This document shows, piece by piece, positions 1-6,492 of a stretch of 8,467 bases of DNA. Numbering within the stretch: position 1 is the stretch's first letter; every line of letters starts with the position of its first letter. The notes under the pieces are model-generated. The model saw nothing but the letters and a program-made list of their open reading frames with translations, did no database searches and had not been told where the DNA came from. Position numbers and translations under genes: made by a program. Source of the stretch: Candidatus Peregrinibacteria bacterium CG_4_10_14_0_2_um_filter_43_11 (GTDB lineage: Bacteria; Patescibacteriota; Gracilibacteria; UM-FILTER-43-11). Location of the stretch: contig PFOK01000085.1 in assembly GCA_002792495.1 (NCBI GenBank), forward strand, positions 1 to 8,467, written 5' to 3'.

Positions 1-197
1 GAATCGGCATCACTCCCAAAAGAAAGGGGGCAGTACGGATTGATGATATTGAGATTGGTTTGAATGATATTTGTTCGGTGTGTGATAGAAAACCTCATTC
101 AATTGGCTTAATGGCAAGAAATCATTTGGCTGTCCACCCGCCGTCAACCACCAAAACATGGCCGTTGACAAAATCGGATTCTTCAGAGGCCAGATAA
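1..197 (+). other. possible 3' end of an unidentified plus-strand gene (uncertain)
   Basis: Reading from base 3, one plus-strand frame stays open to a TAA at 195-197. Its first 35-40 codons have a coding-like look (many purine-N-pyrimidine codons, a CSVC motif, residues such as RIDDIEIGLND). I recognise no family. If real, it would converge on and overlap the end of the dehydrogenase gene by about 76 bp, which is unusual. Its last third is simply the antisense of that gene. A competing minus-strand frame opens with an ATG at 98-96 and runs off the left edge (starts MRFSITHRTN). Only one of these can be right, and possibly neither is. No terminator hairpin is visible between here and the dehydrogenase. 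Confidence 0.22.
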
Positions 198-871
198 ACG
201 GCGGCAAAGGCGATGTCTTCCGGTGTGCCCATACGGGGGTAAGGGGTTGAGCTTTCAAAAAATTTCTTCTGAGCGGGATCAGTCAACATGTCTTTAGTCA
301 TGGCGGTATTAATGATTCCGGGGGCAATACAGTTTACATTGATTTTATGTTTGGCATATTCCAAAGACATTTCCCGCGTCAGGGCGATCACTCCGCCTTT
401 GGAGGCGCAATACGACCCGACATTCTCAAACCCGACCAGTCCGGCTATTGATGTCGTGCTGATGATTTTGCCACGTCCTTCTTTGAGCATTTCCGGAATG
501 ACCCTTTTGGATCCCAAAAAAACGCTCTTTAGGTTCACATTCAGTACGGCATCCCAATCCGCTTCCGGGGTTTCATGCAGCGTGCCGAATTTAACAATGC
601 CGGCATTATTGACCAAGATGTCAATCCGACCGAATTTTTGCAAACAGGTTTCCGCCATTTTATCAATGTCCGAGGCATTGCTCACATCTGTTTTAACAAA
701 AACAGCTTCCCCGCCGATGGCACGGATCTGCTCCGTTGTTTCTTTCCCGCCCTTTTCGGACCAATCCGCTAAAACCACTTTAGCCCCTTCTTTGGCAAAA
801 ATTAAAGCAATACCTCGTCCAATGCCGGAACCGGCACCGGTAACAATTGCGATTTTATTTTGTAAACGCAT
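122..871 (-). CDS. SDR family NAD(P)-dependent oxidoreductase (FabG-like)
   Basis: This is a 249-residue classical short-chain dehydrogenase/reductase, a soluble cytoplasmic Rossmann-fold enzyme that oxidises or reduces an alcohol/ketone pair. Visible motifs in order are the dinucleotide-binding TGAGSGIG (11-18), the acidic D36 after beta-2, NNAG (88-91), active-site N113, S141 and YCASK (Y154, K158), PG at 184-185 and a C-terminal VDGGW. The length is standard. D36 and the absence of the basic residue FabG has in its glycine loop favour NAD(H) over NADPH. That argues for a sugar or alcohol dehydrogenase rather than fatty-acid FabG, although automatic annotation would probably say 3-oxoacyl-ACP reductase. 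The substrate cannot be told. It starts at ATG with no SD and ends in TGA. It lies 25 nt downstream of def, probably as the last gene of the prfB-def unit. Confidence 0.93.
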   Translation of the reverse strand: MRLQNKIAIVTGAGSGIGRGIALIFAKEGAKVVLADWSEKGGKETTEQIRAIGGEAVFVKTDVSNASDIDKMAETCLQKFGRIDILVNNAGIVKFGTLHETPEADWDAVLNVNLKSVFLGSKRVIPEMLKEGRGKIISTTSIAGLVGFENVGSYCASKGGVIALTREMSLEYAKHKINVNCIAPGIINTAMTKDMLTDPAQKKFFESSTPYPRMGTPEDIAFAAVYLASEESDFVNGHVLVVDGGWTAK

Positions 872-896
872 AAATTTTTTATGTTAAAAATTAAAA

Positions 897-1346
897 TTAT
901 TTTAAATCAACTCGGTCGATAAACAAAATGCCGTTCAGATGATCGATTTCGTGCTGAAGAACCCGCGCCGCGAACCCTTCGAGCTTTAAAGCTACCGCAT
1001 CACCTTTTATATTCATAAAACGGAGAGTGATTTCTTTGTAGCGTGCCACATCTTCCCATCGTTCGGGTAAGCTCAAACACCCCTCTTGTTCCACGATCAT
1101 TTCATCTGAGTGAGCGGTGATAACCGGGTTTAAAAAAGGAATCGCTTTTTTGCCATCCAGAGAAACCACAGTGATTTTAAGGCTGACGCCAATTTGTGGG
1201 GCAGCCAATCCCACTCCATCCGCAGAAAACATGGTCTCTTCCATGTTCTTAACGAGCTTGAGGATTTTTTTGGTAAGCGTGACAATCGGCTGCGCTTTTT
1301 TGCGCAGAATTTCGTTGTTTTCTCCGGTTTCAATAATAAGTTTCAT
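897..1346 (-). CDS. def: peptide deformylase
   Basis: This 149-residue metalloenzyme removes the formyl group from the initiator methionine of new proteins at the ribosome exit. All three family motifs are present: GVGLAAPQ (44-51, motif GxGxAAxQ), EGCLS (88-92) and QHEIDH (131-136). The expected metal ligands are C90, H132 and H136, and the catalytic acid is E133. The length is slightly short but complete for a type I/II bacterial enzyme, without a C-terminal extension. It starts at ATG 9 nt after the prfB stop with no SD, so translation may be coupled to prfB termination. It ends in TAA. Pairing with prfB puts two translation-cycle functions (termination and N-terminal processing) in one transcript. 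Confidence 0.96.
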   Translation of the reverse strand: MKLIIETGENNEILRKKAQPIVTLTKKILKLVKNMEETMFSADGVGLAAPQIGVSLKITVVSLDGKKAIPFLNPVITAHSDEMIVEQEGCLSLPERWEDVARYKEITLRFMNIKGDAVALKLEGFAARVLQHEIDHLNGILFIDRVDLK

Positions 1347-1355
1347 GAGTCTGAA

Positions 1356-2442
1356 TCAATTAGAGTCTCTTGATTGTAGCAAAAACGCTTCAACAAATAA
1401 ACCGATTTCTCCATCCATCACTTCGTGAACTTGGCTGGTTTCGGCGTTTGTCCGATGGTCTTTGACCATGGTGTAAGGCTGAAAAACATAAGAACGGATT
1501 TGATTGCCCCACGCCGCCTCTTTGTACCCGCCTTTCAATTCCTCAATTCTTTCTTTTTTTTCTTCAGCCATTCTCAAGACCAATTTTCCCTTTAAAATAC
1601 TCATCGCCTGGGCACGATTTTGCGCTTGAGAACGCTCATTTTGACAGGTGACCACAAGTCCGGTGGGCAAGTGAGTGATCCGTACCGCGGAATCGGTGGT
1701 ATTCACGTGTTGCCCCCCCGCGCCGCTCGCTCGGAAAGTATCGATTTTTAAATCCTTTTCGTCGATTTCAAAAGCCTCGTCATGTTCCGGTAAAACAGGC
1801 AATACTTCCACAAGCGCGAAAGAAGTCTGTCTTAAATTTTTTGCATTGAAAGGGGAAAGACGGACCAGTCGATGCACTCCATGTTCACTTTTCAGGTATC
1901 CATAAGCCAGTTCACCTTTTATTTCAATCGCCGCACTTTTGATTCCGGCTTCAGCTCCTATCTGTTTTTCGGCTACGGAGGTCTTCCAACCTTCCTTTTC
2001 CGCGTAACGCAAATACATTCGAAGCAGCATTTCCGCCCAATCCTGAGCATCTACGCCACCGGTTCCGGCGGAAATGATGAGTAACGCGTCCTGATGATCA
2101 TGTGGGCCATCCAAAATGAGTTTGATGTGCGCTTTCTCAAAACGTTCTTCAAGGGATTGATAATCCTTTTCGACCTCAGTCCATTCTTCTTTATTTTCGG
2201 GGTCAATCAAACCGGTCAATGCTTCAAGATCCTGACGTTTTTGCTGAATCGAAGACCACTCTTCTTTGAGCTGACTCCAGAATTTGAGACGTCTTAAGAC
2301 AGTTTCCGCCTTAGCTTGATCATTCCAAAAACCCGGAAAAGACGATGCTGTTTCCGCCTCTTTACACTGATCCTCAACGTTCAATCCGTCAAAGATAGTG
2401 GAGGTCTTTGTCGATTTTTAAAAATAATTCTTTAAAATCCAT
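1356..2442 (-). CDS. prfB: peptide chain release factor 2, programmed +1 frameshift
   Basis: RF2 recognises UGA and UAA in the ribosomal A site and triggers peptide release. The gene is in two frames: ATG at 2442-2440, 17 codons (MDFKELFLKIDKDLHYL), then TGA at 2391-2389 inside CTTTGAC. Skipping T2391 continues as D-G-L and gives 361 residues, close to the 365 of E. coli RF2. The coding join is 2442-2392 plus 2390-1356. The Leu-Asp junction is where E. coli shifts. The codon-recognition tripeptide SPF is at 196-198 (E. coli 205-207), and the catalytic GGQ at 242-244 sits in the context SGAGGQHVN. The SAGTGGVDAQDW stretch before SPF also fits RF2. A start at TTG 2384 would lose 19 residues. 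A GGAGG lies 13 nt before the ATG, which is far for an SD. The gene ends in TGA, one of RF2's own codons. Confidence 0.97.
2388..2394 (-). promoter_or_regulatory. prfB autoregulatory +1 frameshift site CTTTGAC
   Basis: On the minus strand the sequence reads TAT CTT TGA C, identical over ten bases to the E. coli prfB slip site. The CUU-decoding tRNA slips onto UUU when RF2 is scarce and the in-frame UGA is read slowly, so RF2 limits its own synthesis (established mechanism). The usual SD-like stimulator (AGGGGG three bases before CUU in E. coli) is absent. The corresponding bases are CCUCC plus a five-base spacer. Confidence 0.95.
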
Positions 2443-2461
2443 TATTTTTTTTGAGCCTCCA
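2399..2461 (-). repeat. 6-bp inverted repeat joining prfB leader and frameshift region
   Basis: In the prfB mRNA, UGGAGG (2461-2456, upstream of the ATG) is perfectly complementary to CCUCCA (2404-2399, just before the slip site). The start codon would lie in a 51-nt loop. The stem is short and could arise by chance. It is listed because it would pair the only SD-like motif of the leader with the only anti-SD-like motif near the slip site. Confidence 0.3.
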
Positions 2462-2484
2462 TGGTTATGAATAAATCAAATATC

Positions 2485-2513
2485 AAATTAACATCTAATT
2501 TAGAGGTGTGCAA
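2485..2513 (-). promoter_or_regulatory. candidate prfB promoter
   Basis: On the minus strand, TTGCAC (2513-2508) is followed after 17 bases by TAATTT (2490-2485), a weak sigma-70-like pair. The predicted start of transcription is near 2478, leaving a leader of about 36 nt that includes the GGAGG. The -10 match is poor and the region is A/T-rich, so this is only the best candidate seen for the divergent left unit. Confidence 0.3.
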
Positions 2514-2523
2514 ATGAAGAGAA

Positions 2524-2552
2524 TTGACTTTTGAGCACAAAAATGCTAGAAT
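2524..2552 (+). promoter_or_regulatory. sigma-70-type promoter for the pilus genes
   Basis: TTGACT (2524-2529) and TAGAAT (2547-2552) are separated by exactly 17 bases. The -10 is preceded by TGC, an extended -10 element. A start near 2558-2560 leaves a leader of only about 20 nt before the PilN-like ATG at 2578, with no SD in it. It is the best-matching promoter in the divergent spacer and would drive at least pilN, pilO and pilB. Confidence 0.7.
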
Positions 2553-2577
2553 AGTCAGATAATTTTATTATCCACAA

Positions 2578-4257
2578 ATGACAGAAGATAAAAACAAAAT
2601 CAGCCTACTGGAGGATCGGCTCAAAATAGCTTTCAACGAAAAACGTTTCGCGGAAGTAAAAACGTTGGCGTTTCAAATTCAAGGTCTGGATCCTGAAAAT
2701 CATATTGCGAGTCATCTTGTAGAAAAAACAGAAAGGGCAGAGAAAGAAGCGAATAAAAAATCGCATTTGGACGAAATCAAGACACTCGAAAATAGACTCA
2801 GGCAGGCATTTGATTCCAATCAATTTGAGCAGGTGAGTGAAATAGCCGGTCAACTGAAGGCGTTGGATTCTGATAGCAAATTGGCGCGTAGGATTTTTGA
2901 AAAAATGGAAGATGCGAAAAAAAAGGCGGCGAGAGAAGCTCAATCTAAAATTATTAAACAGCAGGAGGTTGCCGTAGAACAGGATTTTTCCGAAGGTCGA
3001 TTTGACATTGCGGAAGAAAAAATTGCTACACTTTTAAGCCAGGACGTCAGGAACAGAGTGGCAAAAAAATATCAGAAAAAGCTGGAAAAGGCCAAGAAAG
3101 CGCTTTTAAAGTCCGCCAAAAATGAGGAAGGAGAAAAAAAGCCAACTTTCGGTATTTTATATAAAGTGATCGAATGGTTAAAAGTCCATTTCATGAAAAA
3201 ATTGCCTAAATCTCCTCAGGTGAGTTCGCTAAAGAGGCAGGACGAAAACCAAAAAGTCACGGATGAATTAATGAAACAGGCAAATGACCTGAGTATGGCA
3301 AAAGAAAAACTGAATCCGAATCAAGCCGTTGTCGATCAACCGGTAGCGGAATTTCAGCCCACTACACAGGGAGCTCAAATCGAAATTGAGCCAAAAGAAG
3401 CCATAGAAACTAAGACGGAATGGGATGAACCGAAAAAAAACGTCAATCCGATGAACGAGTCATATGGAAACGCGTTCACCCGTTTATTTGGAAAAAAAGA
3501 AACGATCGATAAAAAGAATTCCAAAAAATCCATTATCGACACCATTGTTTCCAAAACTTCCATACCGGAAAAAGAGTCGGTGAAAAAGTCCGAAACCAAG
3601 GAGAAAAAAGACGATTTAGGACGAGGGATGCTTCATCTTTCTAAGGCTTTTTTGCGTTTTTCGTTAGCATTCATGGTGTTTAGCGCCGTATTCTTTTATG
3701 CTCAGAATATTGATATCAACAATCGGATTTTGGGCACATTCGGCATCGAAAAGAACAATGCCATTCAGCTCCATAACGCTTATGAAAGTCTACAGGAGCA
3801 AAAGACATTGGCGGAGGAGATAAATCAGGAAATCAGCCGTTACGAGGATGGGTATAACAACGAATACGAAGCAACGGTAAAAAACATTGTGGAAAACAGG
3901 GTCAATTGGGCTGACATTTTGGAGAGAATCAATAAAATCACGGATTCCGTTTATGAGCATAATGCTCTATCACAATACGTTCAGTATAATAATTTTTCAT
4001 TGGATACCGAAAAAGGCGTTGTACGTGTGAACGGAACATTGAGCGATCCTTTGGGTAAAAACTTGACCAAGCTCGCGGAACTCGAGGAGGCATTTCGTTA
4101 TTTCCCGGGAAATAAAAACGATCCGGATAATAAAACAAAACCTTATTTTTACGAAATTAATGAATTCACTTCTTTGCAAAAAACATTCAATAAGGTCACC
4201 GGAAAATTCAATTCCAATTTTCAACTGTCTTTTTCACTACAAGAGCAAAAAGATTAA
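2578..4257 (+). CDS. PilN-like type IV pilus inner-membrane protein with large repeat-bearing cytoplasmic region
   Basis: This 559-residue protein has a single membrane helix at about 358-376 (LRFSLAFMVFSAVFFY) preceded by positive charge, so the N-terminus is probably cytoplasmic. Residues 9-180 hold three helical, TPR-like repeats at an exact 59-residue spacing (F19/F78/F137 and F24/F83/F142; LEDRL at 11 and LENRL at 70), each followed by a charged Lys/Glu/Ala-rich helix. Residues 210-350 are Lys/Glu-rich, low-complexity and probably disordered. After the membrane come a coiled-coil-like stretch (395-425) and a domain with WADILERIN (444-452), then VVRVNGTLSD and LAELEEAF, the layout of the PilN periplasmic domain. 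Normal PilN is about 180-200 residues with a short tail binding PilM. No PilM-binding INLLP motif is seen here. The PilN call rests on the C-terminal half and on the PilO-like gene 18 nt downstream. It starts at ATG after a short leader. Confidence 0.72.
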   Translation: MTEDKNKISLLEDRLKIAFNEKRFAEVKTLAFQIQGLDPENHIASHLVEKTERAEKEANKKSHLDEIKTLENRLRQAFDSNQFEQVSEIAGQLKALDSDSKLARRIFEKMEDAKKKAAREAQSKIIKQQEVAVEQDFSEGRFDIAEEKIATLLSQDVRNRVAKKYQKKLEKAKKALLKSAKNEEGEKKPTFGILYKVIEWLKVHFMKKLPKSPQVSSLKRQDENQKVTDELMKQANDLSMAKEKLNPNQAVVDQPVAEFQPTTQGAQIEIEPKEAIETKTEWDEPKKNVNPMNESYGNAFTRLFGKKETIDKKNSKKSIIDTIVSKTSIPEKESVKKSETKEKKDDLGRGMLHLSKAFLRFSLAFMVFSAVFFYAQNIDINNRILGTFGIEKNNAIQLHNAYESLQEQKTLAEEINQEISRYEDGYNNEYEATVKNIVENRVNWADILERINKITDSVYEHNALSQYVQYNNFSLDTEKGVVRVNGTLSDPLGKNLTKLAELEEAFRYFPGNKNDPDNKTKPYFYEINEFTSLQKTFNKVTGKFNSNFQLSFSLQEQKD

Positions 4258-4275
4258 TTTTTAAATCCATTATCC

Positions 4276-4986
4276 ATGCCGGGTCTATTACCAATCAATC
4301 CTCAGGGGAAAATAACATCAAATATTTTTCAAAATCCACTCATCAAAAAGGCTCAAAATGAGTCTTTTCGGGAGCAGAAAGAGCGTTCCGGAAACCGTTT
4401 TGCGGCCTACGGTTATTTGATCATTACAACGGTACTCCTGATGGGGTATTCGATTTTCTTTTTGTATCCCCAAGTGAAAATCTTCCTTCAAGTCCATTCT
4501 CAGTTGGTCATGTTGGATGAAAAATTGAATGATTATAAAGAAAACACCCTACCGGGAATGATACAAGGCAGGGATTTAAAAAAAGCGGCTTACAATGAAG
4601 AATTGAGTAAAGTGGAAATCAACATTGATAAAATTTTCCCCCCTTCTATCGATAAGGTGGGGATTGTCCAGCGTTTGGAAAATTTCGCGATTGCCATTCA
4701 TGCCAAAAACCCGCCATTCGAATTCAATTCAATCGCGTTTGATAAGCCGGTTGTTACCGAAAGTTACACTATTCTTCCTATCTCTACGTCCATCCATTCC
4801 AGTCGTGCGAATTTTGACCGATTCGTAGAGCTCATCAATTTATCCGGAAGACTCGATAGCGACATTCCTATCCGATTGATGGAAATATCCAATATCAATA
4901 TCCGCTACCGGGGTATCGACAAACAAACCGGACAAGATCAAGGGGTTGATTTTAGCGTCAAGCTCAACGCCTACTCTCGCAGATAA
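4276..4986 (+). CDS. pilO: PilO-like type IV pilus inner-membrane protein
   Basis: This 236-residue bitopic protein has a cytoplasmic tail of about 42 residues and a membrane helix at about 44-64 (ending YSIFFLYP). A coiled-coil-like stretch follows (68-115), then a periplasmic alpha/beta domain with YTILPISTSI (164-173), NFDRFVELINLSGRL (179-193) and LMEISNINIRY (201-211). That is the pattern of PilO: hydrophobic strand, helix containing a Phe-rich face, then strand. PilO dimerises with PilN and links the cytoplasmic motor to the outer layers of the pilus machine. It lies 18 nt after the PilN-like gene and 27 nt before the ATPase gene, so it is probably in the same transcript. The tail begins MPGLLPINPQ, which contains LLP as in the PilM-binding tail of PilN; this may be coincidence. 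It starts at ATG with no SD and ends in TAA. Confidence 0.82.
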   Translation: MPGLLPINPQGKITSNIFQNPLIKKAQNESFREQKERSGNRFAAYGYLIITTVLLMGYSIFFLYPQVKIFLQVHSQLVMLDEKLNDYKENTLPGMIQGRDLKKAAYNEELSKVEINIDKIFPPSIDKVGIVQRLENFAIAIHAKNPPFEFNSIAFDKPVVTESYTILPISTSIHSSRANFDRFVELINLSGRLDSDIPIRLMEISNINIRYRGIDKQTGQDQGVDFSVKLNAYSRR

Positions 4987-5013
4987 GCATTTATTTAAAA
5001 ATAAAAAAAGCCA

Positions 5014-6336
5014 ATGTCAACGGCAGTCGCTTCATCATCATCGGGTCAAAGTGCACAGCAGAGTGGTCAAATAGTGACGCAAGTCAAACCGATTGCATCT
5101 AGCCTCAACGATTGCGGTCAATTGTTGCAGAACGCCATTATTATGGGGAACATTCCTCAGGTGGTGATGTATGCCATTACTCACGCTCTATTGGTGGGTA
5201 CGAGTGATATTCACATCGAACCCGAAGAAAAAACAGTGCGCATCCGCTATCGTGTGGATGGTGTGTTGCAACACGTTATTGAATACCCGCTCAACATTCA
5301 TCCCGCGGTGATTTCCAGGATCAAAATCATGTCCAACCTGAAAATCGATGAACAGCGTATTCCTCAGGATGGACGGACTCAGGTGACCACACAGGACAAT
5401 CGCAGTATTGATTTGCGTGTTTCCAGTTTGCCTACAGTAAACGGTGAAAAAATCGTGATGCGTCTTCAAGACAAAACCAAATCCATTCCCGATCTGCCGG
5501 AGTTGGGGATTTGGGGTTCTAATCTGGAAAAAATGGAGCATTTTACAAAAATGCCGAACGGCATCATTTTGGTCACCGGTCCGACAGGCTCTGGAAAAAC
5601 CAATACACTTTATTCCGCGCTGGCGCGTCTCAATCAAGTGGGTGTGAACATTCTAACGTTCGAAGATCCTGTGGAATATCAAATGGATGGTCTCAATCAG
5701 AGTCAGGTGAAGCCGGAAATCGATTATGATTTCGTGCGTGGTTTGCGCACGGCATTGCGTCAGGACCCGGACATCATCATGGTGGGGGAAATCCGCGACG
5801 AAGAAACCATCGAAATTGCCATTCGCGCCGCCCTGACAGGTCACTTGGTTTTATCCACTATCCATACCAATAACGCGGTCAGTACCCTGATCCGTTTGGC
5901 GGATATGGGAGTAAAACCGTATTTAATAACCTCTTCCATTCGTGGAATCATCGCTCAGCGGTTGGTTCGCAGATTACGAGGAGAGCGCAAAGAGGCATAC
6001 ACACCCGATCCCGCTATTCAAGAAGAGATCCGAAAGACACTGGAAGGAATTCCGGAAAAATATCTGGATCCAAAATTGCTTGAAACAATAACATTGTATC
6101 GGTCAAAAGCCTTGGAAGGCGAGCCAATCGAAGCGGGATATACGGGGAGAACCGGTGTGTTTGAAGTCATGGAAATGAATCGCGGTCTTGCGGATCTGAT
6201 TTTGGCAAGAGCCTCCGAAGATGAATTGATGAAGCAATCTCAAAAAGACGGCATGTTCACTTTAAAACAAGACGGTTACATCAAGGCTTTGCAGGGGGTA
6301 ACGAGCATCGAAGAAATTTACCGAATAACACAATAA
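5014..6336 (+). CDS. pilB: PilB/GspE-family pilus assembly ATPase, short form without zinc cysteines
   Basis: This 440-residue cytoplasmic hexameric ATPase powers pilus extension. Motifs in order are SDIHIEP (64-70) and RYRVDGVL (78-85) of the N2 domain, Walker A GPTGSGKT (189-196), Asp box FEDPVE (216-221), Walker B DIIMVGEIRD (253-262, E259) and His box TGHLVLSTIHTN (275-286). The residue pattern fits PilB/GspE rather than the retraction ATPase PilT. Two things differ from the usual 550-570-residue PilB. The N1 (MshEN-type) domain is missing, replaced by a 35-residue Ser/Gln-rich start. The two CxxC pairs of the zinc subdomain are gone: the region is RLRGERKEAY (321-330) and then LYRSKALEGE, and the only Cys in the protein is C34. 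In-frame stops sit just before the ATG, so no longer N-terminus is encoded directly upstream. It starts at ATG with no SD. Confidence 0.93.
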   Translation: MSTAVASSSSGQSAQQSGQIVTQVKPIASSLNDCGQLLQNAIIMGNIPQVVMYAITHALLVGTSDIHIEPEEKTVRIRYRVDGVLQHVIEYPLNIHPAVISRIKIMSNLKIDEQRIPQDGRTQVTTQDNRSIDLRVSSLPTVNGEKIVMRLQDKTKSIPDLPELGIWGSNLEKMEHFTKMPNGIILVTGPTGSGKTNTLYSALARLNQVGVNILTFEDPVEYQMDGLNQSQVKPEIDYDFVRGLRTALRQDPDIIMVGEIRDEETIEIAIRAALTGHLVLSTIHTNNAVSTLIRLADMGVKPYLITSSIRGIIAQRLVRRLRGERKEAYTPDPAIQEEIRKTLEGIPEKYLDPKLLETITLYRSKALEGEPIEAGYTGRTGVFEVMEMNRGLADLILARASEDELMKQSQKDGMFTLKQDGYIKALQGVTSIEEIYRITQ

Positions 6337-6484
6337 TAAATTTTTAATTTTAAATTTACAATTTTAAAATATTTTATTGTTTAAAATTCAAAACCCGAAA
6401 CCGGAAATCTAAAATTGTTTCTTTCATCCACTCTCAAATATCAAATTTTGCCCCTTGGTTTAAAAATTTAAAATTAAAAATTTA
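6337..6484. repeat. 21-bp perfect inverted repeat flanking the spacer
   Basis: Bases 6337-6357 are the exact reverse complement of 6464-6484, with 106 bases between the arms. Every base of the arms is A or T, so chance is more likely than for mixed sequence. Still, the arms sit at the two ends of the pilB-pilC gap, immediately after the pilB stop and just before the pilC start. Confidence 0.6.
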
Positions 6485-6492
6485 AAATTAAA
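6337..6492 (+). repeat. pilB-pilC spacer built from degenerate 7-bp A/T-rich repeats
   Basis: The 156-nt gap holds no gene. It reads in phase as heptamers for at least 12 units from 6337, for example TAAATTT (6337 and 6351), ATTCAAA (6386) and ACCGGAA (6400). At the right end a 14-bp unit (two heptamers) is duplicated exactly at 6461-6474 and 6475-6488, ending four bases before the pilC ATG. I see no GC-rich terminator and no convincing promoter. The region could be an mRNA linker, an AT-rich protein-binding tract or a decayed repeat family. Confidence 0.7.

Noticed and set aside
10..258. 82-codon minus-strand open frame at the left edge
   Set aside because: It overlaps the end of the dehydrogenase gene in another frame, is Pro/His/Gln/Asn-rich without a motif, and looks accidental.
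288..887. 199-codon plus-strand open frame opposite the dehydrogenase
   Set aside because: It is the antisense shadow of a gene with all SDR motifs; its own translation shows no recognisable domain.
1356..2384. prfB called as a single-frame gene from TTG 2384
   Set aside because: The CTTTGAC slip site and the upstream 17-codon reading frame from ATG 2442 give a full-length RF2 of 361 residues. The TTG is an internal leucine codon.
5188..5637. 149-codon minus-strand open frame inside pilB
   Set aside because: It is antisense to conserved PilB sequence and its residue makeup (His/Cys/Thr-rich) is that of a shadow frame.
6416..6444. A separate promoter for pilC (TTGTTT with an ATATCA or TATCAA partner)
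   Set aside because: The hexamers match poorly and such hits are expected in an A/T-rich tract, so I do not call it.
6337..6492. CRISPR array or iteron origin in the pilB-pilC spacer
   Set aside because: Units are 7 bp, degenerate and contiguous, without constant repeats plus unique spacers; no replication protein gene or DnaA-box cluster is visible.
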